From Clostridium ganghwense (GTDB lineage: Bacteria; Bacillota; Clostridia; Clostridiales; Clostridiaceae), in NCBI RefSeq assembly GCF_026735165.1, contig NZ_JAPQES010000003.1, forward strand, positions 62,001 to 126,000: a DNA stretch of 64,000 nucleotides. Direction: 5' to 3'. Below, piece after piece: positions 27,291 to 36,935 of this stretch. The position numbers and the translations under genes were made by a program. The notes beneath the pieces were generated by a model. That model did no database searches and was not told the origin of the DNA. It saw only the letters and a program-made list of their open reading frames with translations. Position 1 is the first letter of the stretch; the number at the start of each line of letters is the position of its first letter.

Positions 27291-28268
27291 TTAATAAGTT
27301 ACATGGTTCTTATGTTTTTTCTTTGTTGCAAATTTAATAATAATCAATATTAATGCAACTCCAGCTACAGCTGAAAGAATATATCCTGCAATTTCTGGAA
27401 GTCCTGAAATAGAATAATCAGGCATAATAGCTTCAAAATTAAATCCATCTTTCATACCCTTAGGTATAAATCCCAGCATATCTTTTATTTCATCTGTACC
27501 CCATTCTCCCCATGCTGTTCCTGTAGCCAAAAGTCCTATAGGTACAAATAAAATCATAGCTGTAATTAATCCATAAATAGGGTTCATTTTTACAGAAGTG
27601 TCTTCGTATATTGCAGAAGGTGAAGTTTTCTTTACATAACCATATACAGCTGTAGTAACCACTCCTTCAATTACTCCTGCCACTAATAAATGAGGTATCA
27701 ACATAGCTGGTATTGCAGCCTCAATCCCATATGGGCAATAGAGTGGAAGACCTACTGCATCTTTAAATAAAAGCGGCTGAATTCCAAATTCTAAAGCTGT
27801 AAAAAATGCTGCTACATTTAAAGATATATATGCTCCAATAAAGCTGGCAACATATTCACCTTTTTCTCCTTTTAATCTACTACTTATAAATTTATAAATA
27901 TAATATCCTACAAAAGGCATAATAAATGCCATATTAAAACAGTTAGCTCCAATAGCTAAAATTCCACCGTCTCCAAAAAATAACGCTTGTATAACAAGGG
28001 CAATAGTAACTGAAATAGCTGCTGCATAAGGACCTAAAAGAATGGCTGCTAAAGTAGCTCCTACAGCATGACCTGTTGTACCACCTGGAAGAGGTACATT
28101 AAACATCATTATAAGAAATGAAAAAGCCGCACAAATGCCAAGAAGAGGCATCTTTTTTCGTGATAGCTCTTGTTTAACTTTTACTGCTGCTCTTCTCCAT
28201 ATCGGAAGCATAACTGCCCCCAGCGCAGCACATGTAGATGGACTTAAATAATTATCTGGAATGTGCAT
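27291..28268 (-). CDS. nikMN: Nickel ECF transporter substrate-specific component NikMN fusion
   Basis: The 325 residues begin MHIPDNYLSPSTCAALGAVM. The extreme N-terminal Met-His loop is the metal-binding element of CbiM/NikM S-components. After the M domain (about 210 residues) comes an N-type domain with two membrane segments. This fused MN form is typical of nickel rather than cobalt systems. It is the first gene of nikMN-nikQ-nikO-larC-larE-larB. Three palindromes of the form TCTCA-N3-TGAGA lie 104-166 bases upstream. Confidence 0.9.
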   Translation of the reverse strand: MHIPDNYLSPSTCAALGAVMLPIWRRAAVKVKQELSRKKMPLLGICAAFSFLIMMFNVPLPGGTTGHAVGATLAAILLGPYAAAISVTIALVIQALFFGDGGILAIGANCFNMAFIMPFVGYYIYKFISSRLKGEKGEYVASFIGAYISLNVAAFFTALEFGIQPLLFKDAVGLPLYCPYGIEAAIPAMLIPHLLVAGVIEGVVTTAVYGYVKKTSPSAIYEDTSVKMNPIYGLITAMILFVPIGLLATGTAWGEWGTDEIKDMLGFIPKGMKDGFNFEAIMPDYSISGLPEIAGYILSAVAGVALILIIIKFATKKKHKNHVTY

Positions 28269-28371
28269 AATTATTCCCCCTTCTTTTATTTTTAATTTTA
28301 AGGAGCAATAATTATGCCAATTTTTTCATTACTTATTTTCAGCTTTTTTTACAAATTCGAACACGTCAATT

Positions 28372-28434
28372 TCTCATATTGAGAAATATTTTGTCTCAAT
28401 ATGAGAAATCACTTTCTATTTTCTCATATTGAGA
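28372..28434 (-). promoter_or_regulatory. Triple TCTCA-N3-TGAGA palindromes, probable operator of the nik-lar operon
   Basis: Copies lie at 28372-28384 (TCTCATATTGAGA), 28394-28406 (TCTCAATATGAGA) and 28422-28434 (TCTCATATTGAGA). Centre spacings are 22 and 28 bases. A TTGACG box follows on the minus strand toward nikMN. The third copy spans the last codons and stop of the upstream gene. Neighbouring copies can also pair as RNA hairpins. I do not recognise the binding protein; a nickel- or lactate-responsive regulator is a guess. Confidence 0.6.
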
Positions 28435-30239
28435 TTTTTATTTATATCTGGTTTCACCATTTGTTCCTTCATATATTTAGCCCTTGGATTTAATTTTTTA
28501 TAATTGAGACTATATATTTCTATCACACTCTTAATCTTCTCACTATAAAAACTGTCTTTAGAACTGTCATATCTTGAATTTAAGAAATTGTAATAAGCAT
28601 TATACATTGGATAATAAAATTTTTCTTTTTCTATAAACTCTTCATAGTATTTAACTGCCTTATTATCATCTTTTAATTTATCGTAGCTAAAAGCTAGATT
28701 GCCTACTATTCTTGGATCATACCCATTTATTTCATGAGCTTTTTCTAAATTCTCAATACATCTTTTTAAGTTTTCTTCATTTCCTGTCTCTAAATATTTC
28801 TTGTTATATACCTGAGCTATTGCAGCATAATTTTTAGGATTTTTAAACGTAATATTTTTTTCTATATTATAAATACCTAAAGCTTTTTCGTATTTTCCTT
28901 TATTTTCATAATTGCTGCCAATAAAACTCATAAAATTAATCATTATTAAATAGACGCTGAACAGTATTAAAACAAATTTGCCTAAAATCATTACTATCTT
29001 TTTATTCTTTATATTCTGCAGCTTTTTCTCTGCTCCTCCAAAAGCTACAATCATAACAACAAATATAAAAATTTGAGGATATGCAAAATCAAAATCTAAA
29101 AGACTGTGACAATATATACTTAAAACTAGTGGTATATAATATTTTTTGTTTTCATCATCACTTTTAACTAATAAATATATTCCATAACCTCCTATAATAA
29201 CAAAGATTAACACACCTAAAATTCCTAAATCATATCCTCTTTGAAGTATAGAATTATGCACATATCTAACATCATAAAAAGCTGACTGCTCTAAGTATTG
29301 TCTGTATTCAAAAGCATTTATTCCATGTCCCATTGGATTTTTTATTATACTTTTTAGCACATCGTCATAATACACCAATCTTTCCTGCAAAACTGGAGTC
29401 TTAAACGAAATATTTTTTATTCTAAGCAGCCACTGAGTTTTAAAGAACATAGAAAAGGTAATACTTAAAATCCCCACGATTACTACTGCGAAATTTTTAG
29501 ACTTTAAGCTCATTTTTTTACCTATATAATGTAGTAAATACAAAACTAAAGGTATAATAAACATTATGCCTATTCCTAAGTACTCAACCCCTATATAAAT
29601 CAAGAGCGCTATAAATAAGCTCCATAAGCTTATAAATTTTTCTTTCTTAAAATTATAAAATAATCTAACTCCTAAAAAGATTATCAAATAAAATAATGAA
29701 TTTCTTGATCCTGTATAAAAAATTCCAACAATTAATATTATCTCAAATAAAAAAGATAATTTTTCTTCTCTCAAAATTTCATTTATATATAATCCTATTA
29801 TTAAAACTAAAGCATATGTATTTGCATATCCTAAATTACCATCTATTCTTTTATGTAGTATAATTCCTTGATAAATTACAAATACTAAAGTCGAAGCACT
29901 TATTAAATAAGTTACTACTTCTAATATGTGCTTCCTGACCTTCCTTAAATTTGAGAAAATAATATAAAATAATACTGCATTAATATATATTGTAAGTCCA
30001 GTAAGGGAACTTATTGTGTCCTTTGTTATTCCTAGCGAAACTACACCTACACCACATAACACACTAAGAAAATATAAATACTTTTTATCTAATTTAAATT
30101 CTTCCTTTCTATACATATGTAAAAAAATCACTGCAGCAAAGGTTAAAATAACACTTCCAAATCCCTCTCCCAAAGTATTGTAAGGGAAAAGTATTATCAG
30201 AGCTATTAAAATGTATATTTGCACTTTATTTTTTTTCAT
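28416..30239 (-). CDS. O-antigen ligase/polymerase family membrane protein with C-terminal TPRs
   Basis: This 607-residue protein has about 11-12 membrane segments and a Wzy_C/O-antigen-ligase core (GHGINAFEYRQYLEQ followed by VRYVHNSILQRGYDLGILG, with the large outer loop histidine). The last 150 residues contain TPR-like repeats (KNPKNYAAIAQVYNKKYLE; GYDPRIVGNLAFSYDKLKD). The family joins or polymerises surface glycans on lipid carriers or glycosylates pilins and other proteins. No glycan-synthesis cluster surrounds it, so the acceptor is unknown. Ribosome site GGTGAGAG. Confidence 0.8.
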   Translation of the reverse strand: MKKNKVQIYILIALIILFPYNTLGEGFGSVILTFAAVIFLHMYRKEEFKLDKKYLYFLSVLCGVGVVSLGITKDTISSLTGLTIYINAVLFYIIFSNLRKVRKHILEVVTYLISASTLVFVIYQGIILHKRIDGNLGYANTYALVLIIGLYINEILREEKLSFLFEIILIVGIFYTGSRNSLFYLIIFLGVRLFYNFKKEKFISLWSLFIALLIYIGVEYLGIGIMFIIPLVLYLLHYIGKKMSLKSKNFAVVIVGILSITFSMFFKTQWLLRIKNISFKTPVLQERLVYYDDVLKSIIKNPMGHGINAFEYRQYLEQSAFYDVRYVHNSILQRGYDLGILGVLIFVIIGGYGIYLLVKSDDENKKYYIPLVLSIYCHSLLDFDFAYPQIFIFVVMIVAFGGAEKKLQNIKNKKIVMILGKFVLILFSVYLIMINFMSFIGSNYENKGKYEKALGIYNIEKNITFKNPKNYAAIAQVYNKKYLETGNEENLKRCIENLEKAHEINGYDPRIVGNLAFSYDKLKDDNKAVKYYEEFIEKEKFYYPMYNAYYNFLNSRYDSSKDSFYSEKIKSVIEIYSLNYKKLNPRAKYMKEQMVKPDINKNLNMRK

Positions 30240-30291
30240 CTCACTCTCACCACTTTATAAATTCTATCTTCTACTGTAAATAAATCTATAT

Positions 30292-30329
30292 AAAAAAGGC
30301 TAATGACAGCAAGCCATCATTGCCTTTTC
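30292..30329 (-). terminator. Rho-independent terminator after the exported propeller protein gene
   Basis: On the minus strand AAAAGGCAATGA pairs with TCATTAGCCTTTT, with one bulged A, followed by T residues. It lies about 20 bases after the stop at 30350. Confidence 0.7.
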
Positions 30330-30349
30330 TAAACTCTCTAAGCTTCTTT

Positions 30350-33010
30350 TTATTCTACTATTTTCCAAACACCATCTTGCTTCTTCACATTTAGCTTTAT
30401 TGTCTTTACTTCTTTAACAGTTTCTTTGTCTTTTTTAGTTAAAATTTCTGAATCAAATAATACATAAGCTGTCGAAGATCCAAGACTTACATTTTTTATT
30501 ACTGCCTTTGAAACTTTAGTGTTATTATCTTCTACAGAATCCTTCCAAACAGTTATTATATAATCAGTAAAACTTTTTTCTCTTGTATCTAAATCCTTAG
30601 ATTCTATGATCTCAAATTTAACATCTAAGTTATCTCCAGTTTCTTCTGTTTCTTCTTTTTCAGCTTTTTTAGTATTAAACTTTACTATTACAGGCTTACT
30701 TAAATTACTTCCTGATGAAGATTTAACAGTTTCTTTTATTACTATATAATAAGCTTCCCCATCCTTATAATTAACTTGTGGAGCTAACTTAATTGAAGTA
30801 TTATCACTTCCTAAATAAACTTTTACCTTTTGCTTTGCTCCATCTTTATCAACTACCAAGATATTACTTTCATTAACACTATCTTTATCTAACTTCATAT
30901 TAAATTTAACTGTCCACTCTTTATTTGTAGATACATCTTCAGAATTTTCAGCGTTTTTCTCTTCATGTTCCTTAGGAACTACTTCTGAAGGAATTGAATC
31001 ACTGATGCTATTACTTTTTCCATAGCAAATTATTCCTTCACAATAAGTACCAATATAGACTCTTCCATCACTACCAGTTTCCATACTTGTTATATAATCA
31101 TCAGTTTTAATATCATAATTACATACAAAATTATCTGCACCCTTATCTTTAGTGTAGATCATATTTGAATCTACCCACAAAACTAACTTGCCATCTCCTG
31201 TTTTCTCTAGTCCATTAATTTCACTGTAAGTTTCCATGAGACTAGCTCCTTGATTTGCAAACCTCATATCCTTTGCCATCATATTATTTCCATCTAACTT
31301 ATATACCATATACCCATTTTCAGCAGCATTATATACAAACTCTAATTCATCATTTTCACTAAGGAATATATCAGATGGTTCTTTGCCAGAGCTTAATCTA
31401 TAATTTATCTTCTTATAATCTTTTCCTTTTAATTCATAAAGACATACTTTCTTATCCAACGTTTTAGTAACTAGATATATTTTTCCTTGATTATCTTTTA
31501 ATAAATTATAACGATATGCCTTTTTGCCATCATTAATCTCAGACAAGCTTATTTCTTCTACATTTTTATTTTTATCTACAATATAAATTTTATCTGTACC
31601 TAAAACATATAAAAGTTCATTATTATCAAATTCCATAGCTCTTACCTCCTTAAAGGTATCACTACTATTGTCTTTGATAAGTTTTATATATTCTTCTAAT
31701 GAATTATTTGTTATCTTATATACCGAATTATACGAAGGCAAATACACTTCATTTTTATATAAAACAGCTCCCTCATAGGTTCTATAATTTGTTGCAACGG
31801 TATTGTTTATCTTAAATTCACCATTTTTTAATGTTGTCTCTACTAATATATCATCCTTTAGCTTGTCTTCTTCACTATATTTGTAATTATCACTTAATAT
31901 TCTGATATCATTACTTTTATCCTTTAAAACAAAAGCATAATTATTTACATAACTGCTAACCATAACCTCTTCTTCATTATTACCATTGATTAACTTTAAA
32001 CCTTTTACATCTCTGATAGCGATTTTACTTTTACTTTCAACATTTATTTCTTTACTATTTTTTGATGCTTTGTATTCCTCTTTAAACTGGTCATTAATCA
32101 GCTGTTTAACACTATTATTATCTAAAGCCCATACATTTCCTGTTTTATCAATACTAATATCTTTAACTTTTGGAACCTTAAATTCCTTTATAATTTTTCC
32201 GCTCTTATCAAAATGTATTACTTTATCTCCAGCAGCAGCCCATAATGTTCCGTCATTAGCTATTTCATAACCCTTTATATAATCTTCAAAATTAAATTTT
32301 TGAACTGTTCCTCCTTGTGAAACTCTTCCTAACATATATTTTTTAGCTTTGTAATCATTCTGAGTAATTTTAAACCAAGCATTATTATTTGAATCTACCT
32401 TAAGATTAGTAAAAGCATCATCATAATGGAATTTTCTATCCCAATCAAACTCTGCAACAGTATTTGCACTACTGTTTTGTGTATTATCTACTCTTAATAA
32501 TTCATATTTAAGCTTGTCTCTTCTATATACAGAAAACCATTTATTATTATTGCTATCAATAGCTACTTCTTGTAGTCTACAAGAATAAGGTTCAAAATCT
32601 ATATATTGATTAATCAAGTTAGATTTTGCTTCAAACTTTTCTGTATCTATACTTAACAATTTATACGCTGAATTTCTTCTATATGGAGTCAAATATATGT
32701 ACTTGCCATTTCTATTAATTTTAGTACTTGGAAATATATCCATTTTACCTAAATCATACTTTTTAGCTTTTCCATTCTCAATAAAATATAATGCATCTCC
32801 TGTAAGTGCTAAGCTGTAGTCATCATATTGCTTAACCTGTAGAATTTCACCATCAATATCGTACTTATTTTGAATACTTGTTTTTTCTTCATTGTATGTC
32901 TCATATCCCTCAGCAGCTTGTACACTTTCTACTAAAAATCCTACTGGTAATAAGGTAACAATGAAAAAATATATTAGCAATGAGCTAATAATTTTCTTGT
33001 TATTCATCAT
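30350..33010 (-). CDS. Large exported beta-propeller/Ig-like protein
   Basis: This 886-residue protein has a clear signal peptide (hydrophobic stretch near residues 8-28, likely cleavage after VQAAE). Residues 40-670 hold many short repeats of the kind 'D..GN.W..' (DSNNNKWFSVY, DSNNNAWFKI, DKTGNVWALD), typical of Vgb- or two-component-regulator-type propellers. A bacterial Ig-like (SbsA/Big_5) domain follows, near residues 700-790 (EWTVKFNMKLDKDSVNESNI), then a C-terminal roughly 90-residue domain. No sortase motif or membrane anchor is visible. It is probably a cell-surface or secreted protein; the function is unknown. GGGGG precedes the double ATG. Confidence 0.75.
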   Translation of the reverse strand: MMNNKKIISSLLIYFFIVTLLPVGFLVESVQAAEGYETYNEEKTSIQNKYDIDGEILQVKQYDDYSLALTGDALYFIENGKAKKYDLGKMDIFPSTKINRNGKYIYLTPYRRNSAYKLLSIDTEKFEAKSNLINQYIDFEPYSCRLQEVAIDSNNNKWFSVYRRDKLKYELLRVDNTQNSSANTVAEFDWDRKFHYDDAFTNLKVDSNNNAWFKITQNDYKAKKYMLGRVSQGGTVQKFNFEDYIKGYEIANDGTLWAAAGDKVIHFDKSGKIIKEFKVPKVKDISIDKTGNVWALDNNSVKQLINDQFKEEYKASKNSKEINVESKSKIAIRDVKGLKLINGNNEEEVMVSSYVNNYAFVLKDKSNDIRILSDNYKYSEEDKLKDDILVETTLKNGEFKINNTVATNYRTYEGAVLYKNEVYLPSYNSVYKITNNSLEEYIKLIKDNSSDTFKEVRAMEFDNNELLYVLGTDKIYIVDKNKNVEEISLSEINDGKKAYRYNLLKDNQGKIYLVTKTLDKKVCLYELKGKDYKKINYRLSSGKEPSDIFLSENDELEFVYNAAENGYMVYKLDGNNMMAKDMRFANQGASLMETYSEINGLEKTGDGKLVLWVDSNMIYTKDKGADNFVCNYDIKTDDYITSMETGSDGRVYIGTYCEGIICYGKSNSISDSIPSEVVPKEHEEKNAENSEDVSTNKEWTVKFNMKLDKDSVNESNILVVDKDGAKQKVKVYLGSDNTSIKLAPQVNYKDGEAYYIVIKETVKSSSGSNLSKPVIVKFNTKKAEKEETEETGDNLDVKFEIIESKDLDTREKSFTDYIITVWKDSVEDNNTKVSKAVIKNVSLGSSTAYVLFDSEILTKKDKETVKEVKTIKLNVKKQDGVWKIVE

Positions 33011-33093
33011 AATACCCCCAATTCTAATAAATATATATTTTCTATTATACTACATTTATTGTTATAATTTAAGAGTTCAAAGTAAACTTAAAA

Positions 33094-33137
33094 ATATGAA
33101 AAACAGCATCTAGTAAAATAGGTGCTGTTTTTCATAT
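33094..33137 (-). terminator. Second hairpin between the acyl-CoA dehydrogenase and propeller genes
   Basis: ATATGAAAAACAGCATC (33094-33110) pairs with GGTGCTGTTTTTCATAT (33121-33137) with T-rich tails. It lies 40 bases beyond the main acd terminator and may be a backup terminator. Confidence 0.6.
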
Positions 33138-33179
33138 TAAAATCAAAGGGATTAAGAAAAACTATTAATTCTAATCCGT

Positions 33180-33220
33180 TAAAAACAGATGTTCAGGAAA
33201 CCATCTTCCTGAACATCTGT
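33180..33220 (-). terminator. Rho-independent terminator of the etfB-etfA-ldh-acd operon
   Basis: A 15-bp perfect stem (33185-33199 with 33206-33220, arm ACAGATGTTCAGGAA) is followed on the minus strand by TTTTT. It lies 25 bases after the acd stop. Confidence 0.92.
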
Positions 33221-33244
33221 CTTTTATTTAATTTTAGTTATCTA

Positions 33245-34387
33245 TTATTTAACATCCATCCATCCAGAAATTACCATCATTTGAACTTCTGATGTTCCTT
33301 CATAAATTTCTGTTATTTTTGCATCACGCATCATTCTTTCAATTGGATAATCACTTGAATATCCATAGCCACCAAATAATTGTAAACAACGTCTTGTTAC
33401 ATCGCTGGCATTTCTAGAAGCAACCAATTTTGCCATAGCAGCTAAATGTGAAAATCTTTGATGATCATCCTTTGCACATGCAGCTTGATATACTAAAAGT
33501 TTTGCAGCTTCTGTATTTGCACGCACTTGAGCAAGTTCAAATTGTGTATTTTGGAATTTTGAAATAGGACGTCCAAATTGAACACGTTCCTTAACATATT
33601 TTACAGTTTCTTCTATTGCACCTTCTGCAATACCAAGAGCTTGTGCAGCAACACCAATACGCCCTCCATCAAGAGTTGCCATTGCAATCTTAAATCCTTT
33701 ACCTTCTTCTCCTAAAAGATTTTCCTTTGGAACTATGCAATTATCAAAGAATAATTCACATGTAGAAGATGCACGGATTCCCATCTTTATTTCATGACTT
33801 CCAACAGAAAAACCAGGGAAATCTTTTTCAACGATAAATGCTGAAATACCCTTTGTTCCCTTACTCTTATCTGTCATAGCCAAAATAATATATATGTCTG
33901 CATATCCTGCATTAGTAATAAATATCTTGCTGCCATTTAATACATAATGGTCTCCTTCTAATACAGCTGTTGTCTTTTGCATAGAAGCATCAGTTCCAGC
34001 AGCAGGTTCTGTTAATCCAAAGGCACCTAACTTTTCACCTGAAGCAAGTGGTTTTAAATATTTCTCTTTTTGTTCATCTGTACCATATGTGTAAATTGGT
34101 GTTGCACAAAGACTTGTATGTGCTGAAACAATAACACCTGTTGTTGCACAACATTTAGATAATTCTTCTACACATTGTATATAACTTAATGTATCCATTC
34201 CAGATCCACCATATTCTTCTGGGAATGGAATTCCGAATAATCCCATTTCAGCCATTTTCGCTACATTTTCTTCTGGAAAACGCATACTTTCATCAATTTC
34301 TTTTGCAATTGGTTTTACCTCATTTTCTGCAAAATCACGATACATTTCTTGTAATTGTTGATGATTTTCACTTAGTTTAAAATCCAT
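33245..34387 (-). CDS. Acyl-CoA dehydrogenase (short-chain type) of lactate module A
   Basis: This 380-residue FAD enzyme has the family signatures [13 protein letters not shown] and [23 protein letters not shown], and the catalytic base Glu363 in YEGTSEVQ. It resembles butyryl-/propionyl-CoA dehydrogenases that exchange electrons with Etf. It is the last gene of an operon with etfB, etfA and an FAD lactate dehydrogenase, so it may pass lactate electrons to a short enoyl-CoA (crotonyl- or acrylyl-CoA); that is inference. Arginine is often CGT here, unlike most of the window. Confidence 0.88.
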   Translation of the reverse strand: MDFKLSENHQQLQEMYRDFAENEVKPIAKEIDESMRFPEENVAKMAEMGLFGIPFPEEYGGSGMDTLSYIQCVEELSKCCATTGVIVSAHTSLCATPIYTYGTDEQKEKYLKPLASGEKLGAFGLTEPAAGTDASMQKTTAVLEGDHYVLNGSKIFITNAGYADIYIILAMTDKSKGTKGISAFIVEKDFPGFSVGSHEIKMGIRASSTCELFFDNCIVPKENLLGEEGKGFKIAMATLDGGRIGVAAQALGIAEGAIEETVKYVKERVQFGRPISKFQNTQFELAQVRANTEAAKLLVYQAACAKDDHQRFSHLAAMAKLVASRNASDVTRRCLQLFGGYGYSSDYPIERMMRDAKITEIYEGTSEVQMMVISGWMDVK

Positions 34388-34437
34388 ATTAATTCCCTAC
34401 CCTTCTTTTTTTATATTTGTATTTTAATTGTGTTTTA

Positions 34438-35871
34438 TTAGTTGTTACCATCTAATAGGCAACATACTTTACCTGGATTCATAATACCATTCGGATCAAA
34501 CACTTGTTTAATGCCTTTCATTAAGTTTATATTTATTTCTCCAACACTATCTACTAAATAGCTGATCTTTCCACTACCAATTCCATGTTCGCCTGAAACA
34601 AGACCTCCACATTTTGTTGCTTCTGGGTAAATAAGATCGAAAAATTTATCAACTCTTGCTTTAAATTCTGCTTCTTCTAAATCATTACTGCATTGGTATA
34701 TGTGAAGATTTCCATCTCCTGCATGTCCAAAGCTTTTAATAGCAAGTCCACATTCTTCACCAGCTTTATTTACAAATTCAAGATAAGAAGGAATCTTATT
34801 TACAGGAACTACGACATCACATTCATCTAATAATTTTGTTTCTGCCATAATTGCCTCTAAGAAGCTAGAACGAGCTGCCCATGCATCTTTCATCTTTGCA
34901 GGTGTATCAGCTATAAGAACATCAATTGCTCCTGCTTCTAATGCTATTTCACTAGCTTGCTCAATAAGAGTATCTAACTCATCTTCACTACCTGCATCTA
35001 AAGTAACAAGCAAATAAGCATTTGCGGTTGTTCCATCAATTACTTGTGGAAATACACTTTTTCCAAGATATCTTTCACTAGCAAGAACAATTTCTCTCTC
35101 CATAAATTCCAATGCTTGTGGATTTATGTTTGTCATTTTAAGTTTAGGAACAGTAGATATACAATCATTCAAATTTTCAAAAGGAACAATCAAACTAGCA
35201 ACTACATTTGGTGCTGGCATAACTTTCAAAGTAAGTTCTGTAATAATTCCAAGTGTACCTTCGGAACCTATTATTAAATCTTTCAAACTATAACCTGAAC
35301 TTGTTTTTGATACTGTAGCTCCAAAGTGAGTAATTTCTCCTGTTGGAAGAACAACTGTCATTTCACGTACATAATCACGTGTTGCACCATATTTAACAGC
35401 TCTCATTCCGCCAGCATTTGTCGAAACATTTCCACCTAAACAAGCGAACTTTTCACCAGGATCTGGAGCGTATAATAACCCTTGTTTTGTACAATCCTCT
35501 GCAAGATCATTTAACAAAACACCAGCTTGAACATGAACAACAAAATTTTCTAAATCATAAGAAAGTATTTTATTCATCTTTGTAATATCAATTAAAACAC
35601 CACCTAAAAGTGGAACTGCTCCACCTACAAGTCCTGTTCCTGCTCCTCTTGGAGTTACTGGTATCTTATGTTCATTACATATTTTTACTACTGCAGCAAC
35701 TTCCTCTGTGGAATGTGCCATAAATACAACCTTCGGAGCCGATTTTCCATAAATAGGCATTTCATCATGAGAATAATCTTCATTGATATCATCACCTGTT
35801 AAAATATGTCCTGGAGCTGCCTCCTGTAATTTTGAAATTAATTCTTCTGTTAATTTATTATACTCAGCCAT
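34438..35871 (-). CDS. FAD-linked lactate dehydrogenase (GlcD/LctD family), module A
   Basis: This 477-residue FAD_binding_4 (PCMH) oxidase has TPRGAGTGLVGGAVPL for FAD binding, [17 protein letters not shown], the active-site stretch [11 protein letters not shown] and a C-terminal NPGKV. It probably oxidises D-lactate, or another 2-hydroxyacid, and hands electrons to the Etf encoded upstream. I use the ATG at 35871: AAAGGA is nine bases before it, while the ATG at 35880 touches that site. Frequent CGT arginine codons match its operon partners. Confidence 0.88.
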   Translation of the reverse strand: MAEYNKLTEELISKLQEAAPGHILTGDDINEDYSHDEMPIYGKSAPKVVFMAHSTEEVAAVVKICNEHKIPVTPRGAGTGLVGGAVPLLGGVLIDITKMNKILSYDLENFVVHVQAGVLLNDLAEDCTKQGLLYAPDPGEKFACLGGNVSTNAGGMRAVKYGATRDYVREMTVVLPTGEITHFGATVSKTSSGYSLKDLIIGSEGTLGIITELTLKVMPAPNVVASLIVPFENLNDCISTVPKLKMTNINPQALEFMEREIVLASERYLGKSVFPQVIDGTTANAYLLVTLDAGSEDELDTLIEQASEIALEAGAIDVLIADTPAKMKDAWAARSSFLEAIMAETKLLDECDVVVPVNKIPSYLEFVNKAGEECGLAIKSFGHAGDGNLHIYQCSNDLEEAEFKARVDKFFDLIYPEATKCGGLVSGEHGIGSGKISYLVDSVGEININLMKGIKQVFDPNGIMNPGKVCCLLDGNN

Positions 35872-35976
35872 AATACTCATTCCTTTCTACTTTTTATGAA
35901 CTGCATTGTACCTGTACTAAAAATCAAATTATACGTAATTTTGTTTTCATTTCTAACCTAAGGAGCAGAAAAACCT

Positions 35977-36915
35977 TTACTCTGCTTTTGCTTTCTTCAT
36001 TTCTTCAATCATAACTGGAAGAATCTCAGTTGCATTTCCAACAATAGCTATATCGGCGATTTCAAAAATTGGAGCCTCTTCATCTTTATTAATTGCCACA
36101 ATATAATTAGAACCTGACATTCCAGATGTATGTTGTGTTGCTCCAGAAACACCACATGCAATATAAAGTTTTGGTGCTACAATCTTTCCTGATTGTCCAA
36201 CTTGGTGTGCACGAGAAAGCCATCCCTCTTCAATTGGTGGTCTTGTTGCACCTACTACACCACCAAGTACACGTGCTAATTCTTCAACAAGTTTGAAATT
36301 TTCTGCATTTCCCATTCCACGTCCACCAGCAACAATAACTTCTGCTTCTTCTAAATTAACAGATTCAGAAATTTCTTTTACTGTATCAACAATTTTTGCC
36401 TTAACAGCATCAGCTGGAATTTCTACTTTTTTCTCTGTAACACCTGCATTTGAAGCAGCCTCTGGCTTTGAAAAACTTCCATTTCTAACTGTAACTACAG
36501 CCGTGCCTTCTACTTCAATTTGTTCTAAAATTGTACCACCATAAGCTGGTCTAGTATATATAACTTTACCATCAGTTTTACTCATTCCTATTACGTCACT
36601 TACACATCCTAAACACATACGTCCTGCAATACGTGGTGCAATATCTTTAACCAATGCTGTGTTAGCTAATAGAACAATATCTGGATTTTGTTCCTTAACA
36701 GTTTCTGATAATACTTCTGTTAAAGTATCACAGTCTGTAGCAGTATCTGTAAAAATAACTGGAATTCCTAAAGCAGCTACTGTATCTGCAGCAGCCCTGT
36801 TACCTGCTACAAGAGCTGTTCCTTCTGCGTCTAATGCTTTTACTGCACTAATCAATTCAAGGCTTCCGCCTAAAGCTTTTTCTCCATCTGTTTCAATAAA
36901 CAATAATGCTTTCAT
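35977..36915 (-). CDS. etfA: Electron transfer flavoprotein alpha subunit, short form, module A
   Basis: The 312 residues are the standard EtfA length, with the FAD domain motif VGATRPPIEEGWLSRAHQVGQSG and CGVSGATQHTSGMSGSNYIVAIN. There is no N-terminal ferredoxin domain, unlike the module B subunit. It lies 20 bases after etfB. The partner enzymes in the operon are an FAD lactate dehydrogenase and an acyl-CoA dehydrogenase. Confidence 0.92.
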   Translation of the reverse strand: MKALLFIETDGEKALGGSLELISAVKALDAEGTALVAGNRAAADTVAALGIPVIFTDTATDCDTLTEVLSETVKEQNPDIVLLANTALVKDIAPRIAGRMCLGCVSDVIGMSKTDGKVIYTRPAYGGTILEQIEVEGTAVVTVRNGSFSKPEAASNAGVTEKKVEIPADAVKAKIVDTVKEISESVNLEEAEVIVAGGRGMGNAENFKLVEELARVLGGVVGATRPPIEEGWLSRAHQVGQSGKIVAPKLYIACGVSGATQHTSGMSGSNYIVAINKDEEAPIFEIADIAIVGNATEILPVMIEEMKKAKAE

Positions 36916-36935
36916 ACTCTCATTTTCCCCCTTAA

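Noticed and set aside
28314-28382. 22-codon plus-strand frame (MPIFSLLIFSFF start) behind AAGGAG, divergent from nikMN
   Set aside because: Its ribosome site is good, but it ends inside the first palindrome, is short and T-rich, and has no downstream partner. I treat it as chance unless conserved.
28269-28415. Cobalamin or NiCo riboswitch in front of nikMN
   Set aside because: No conserved cobalamin or NiCo core is present; only palindromes of an operator type are seen.
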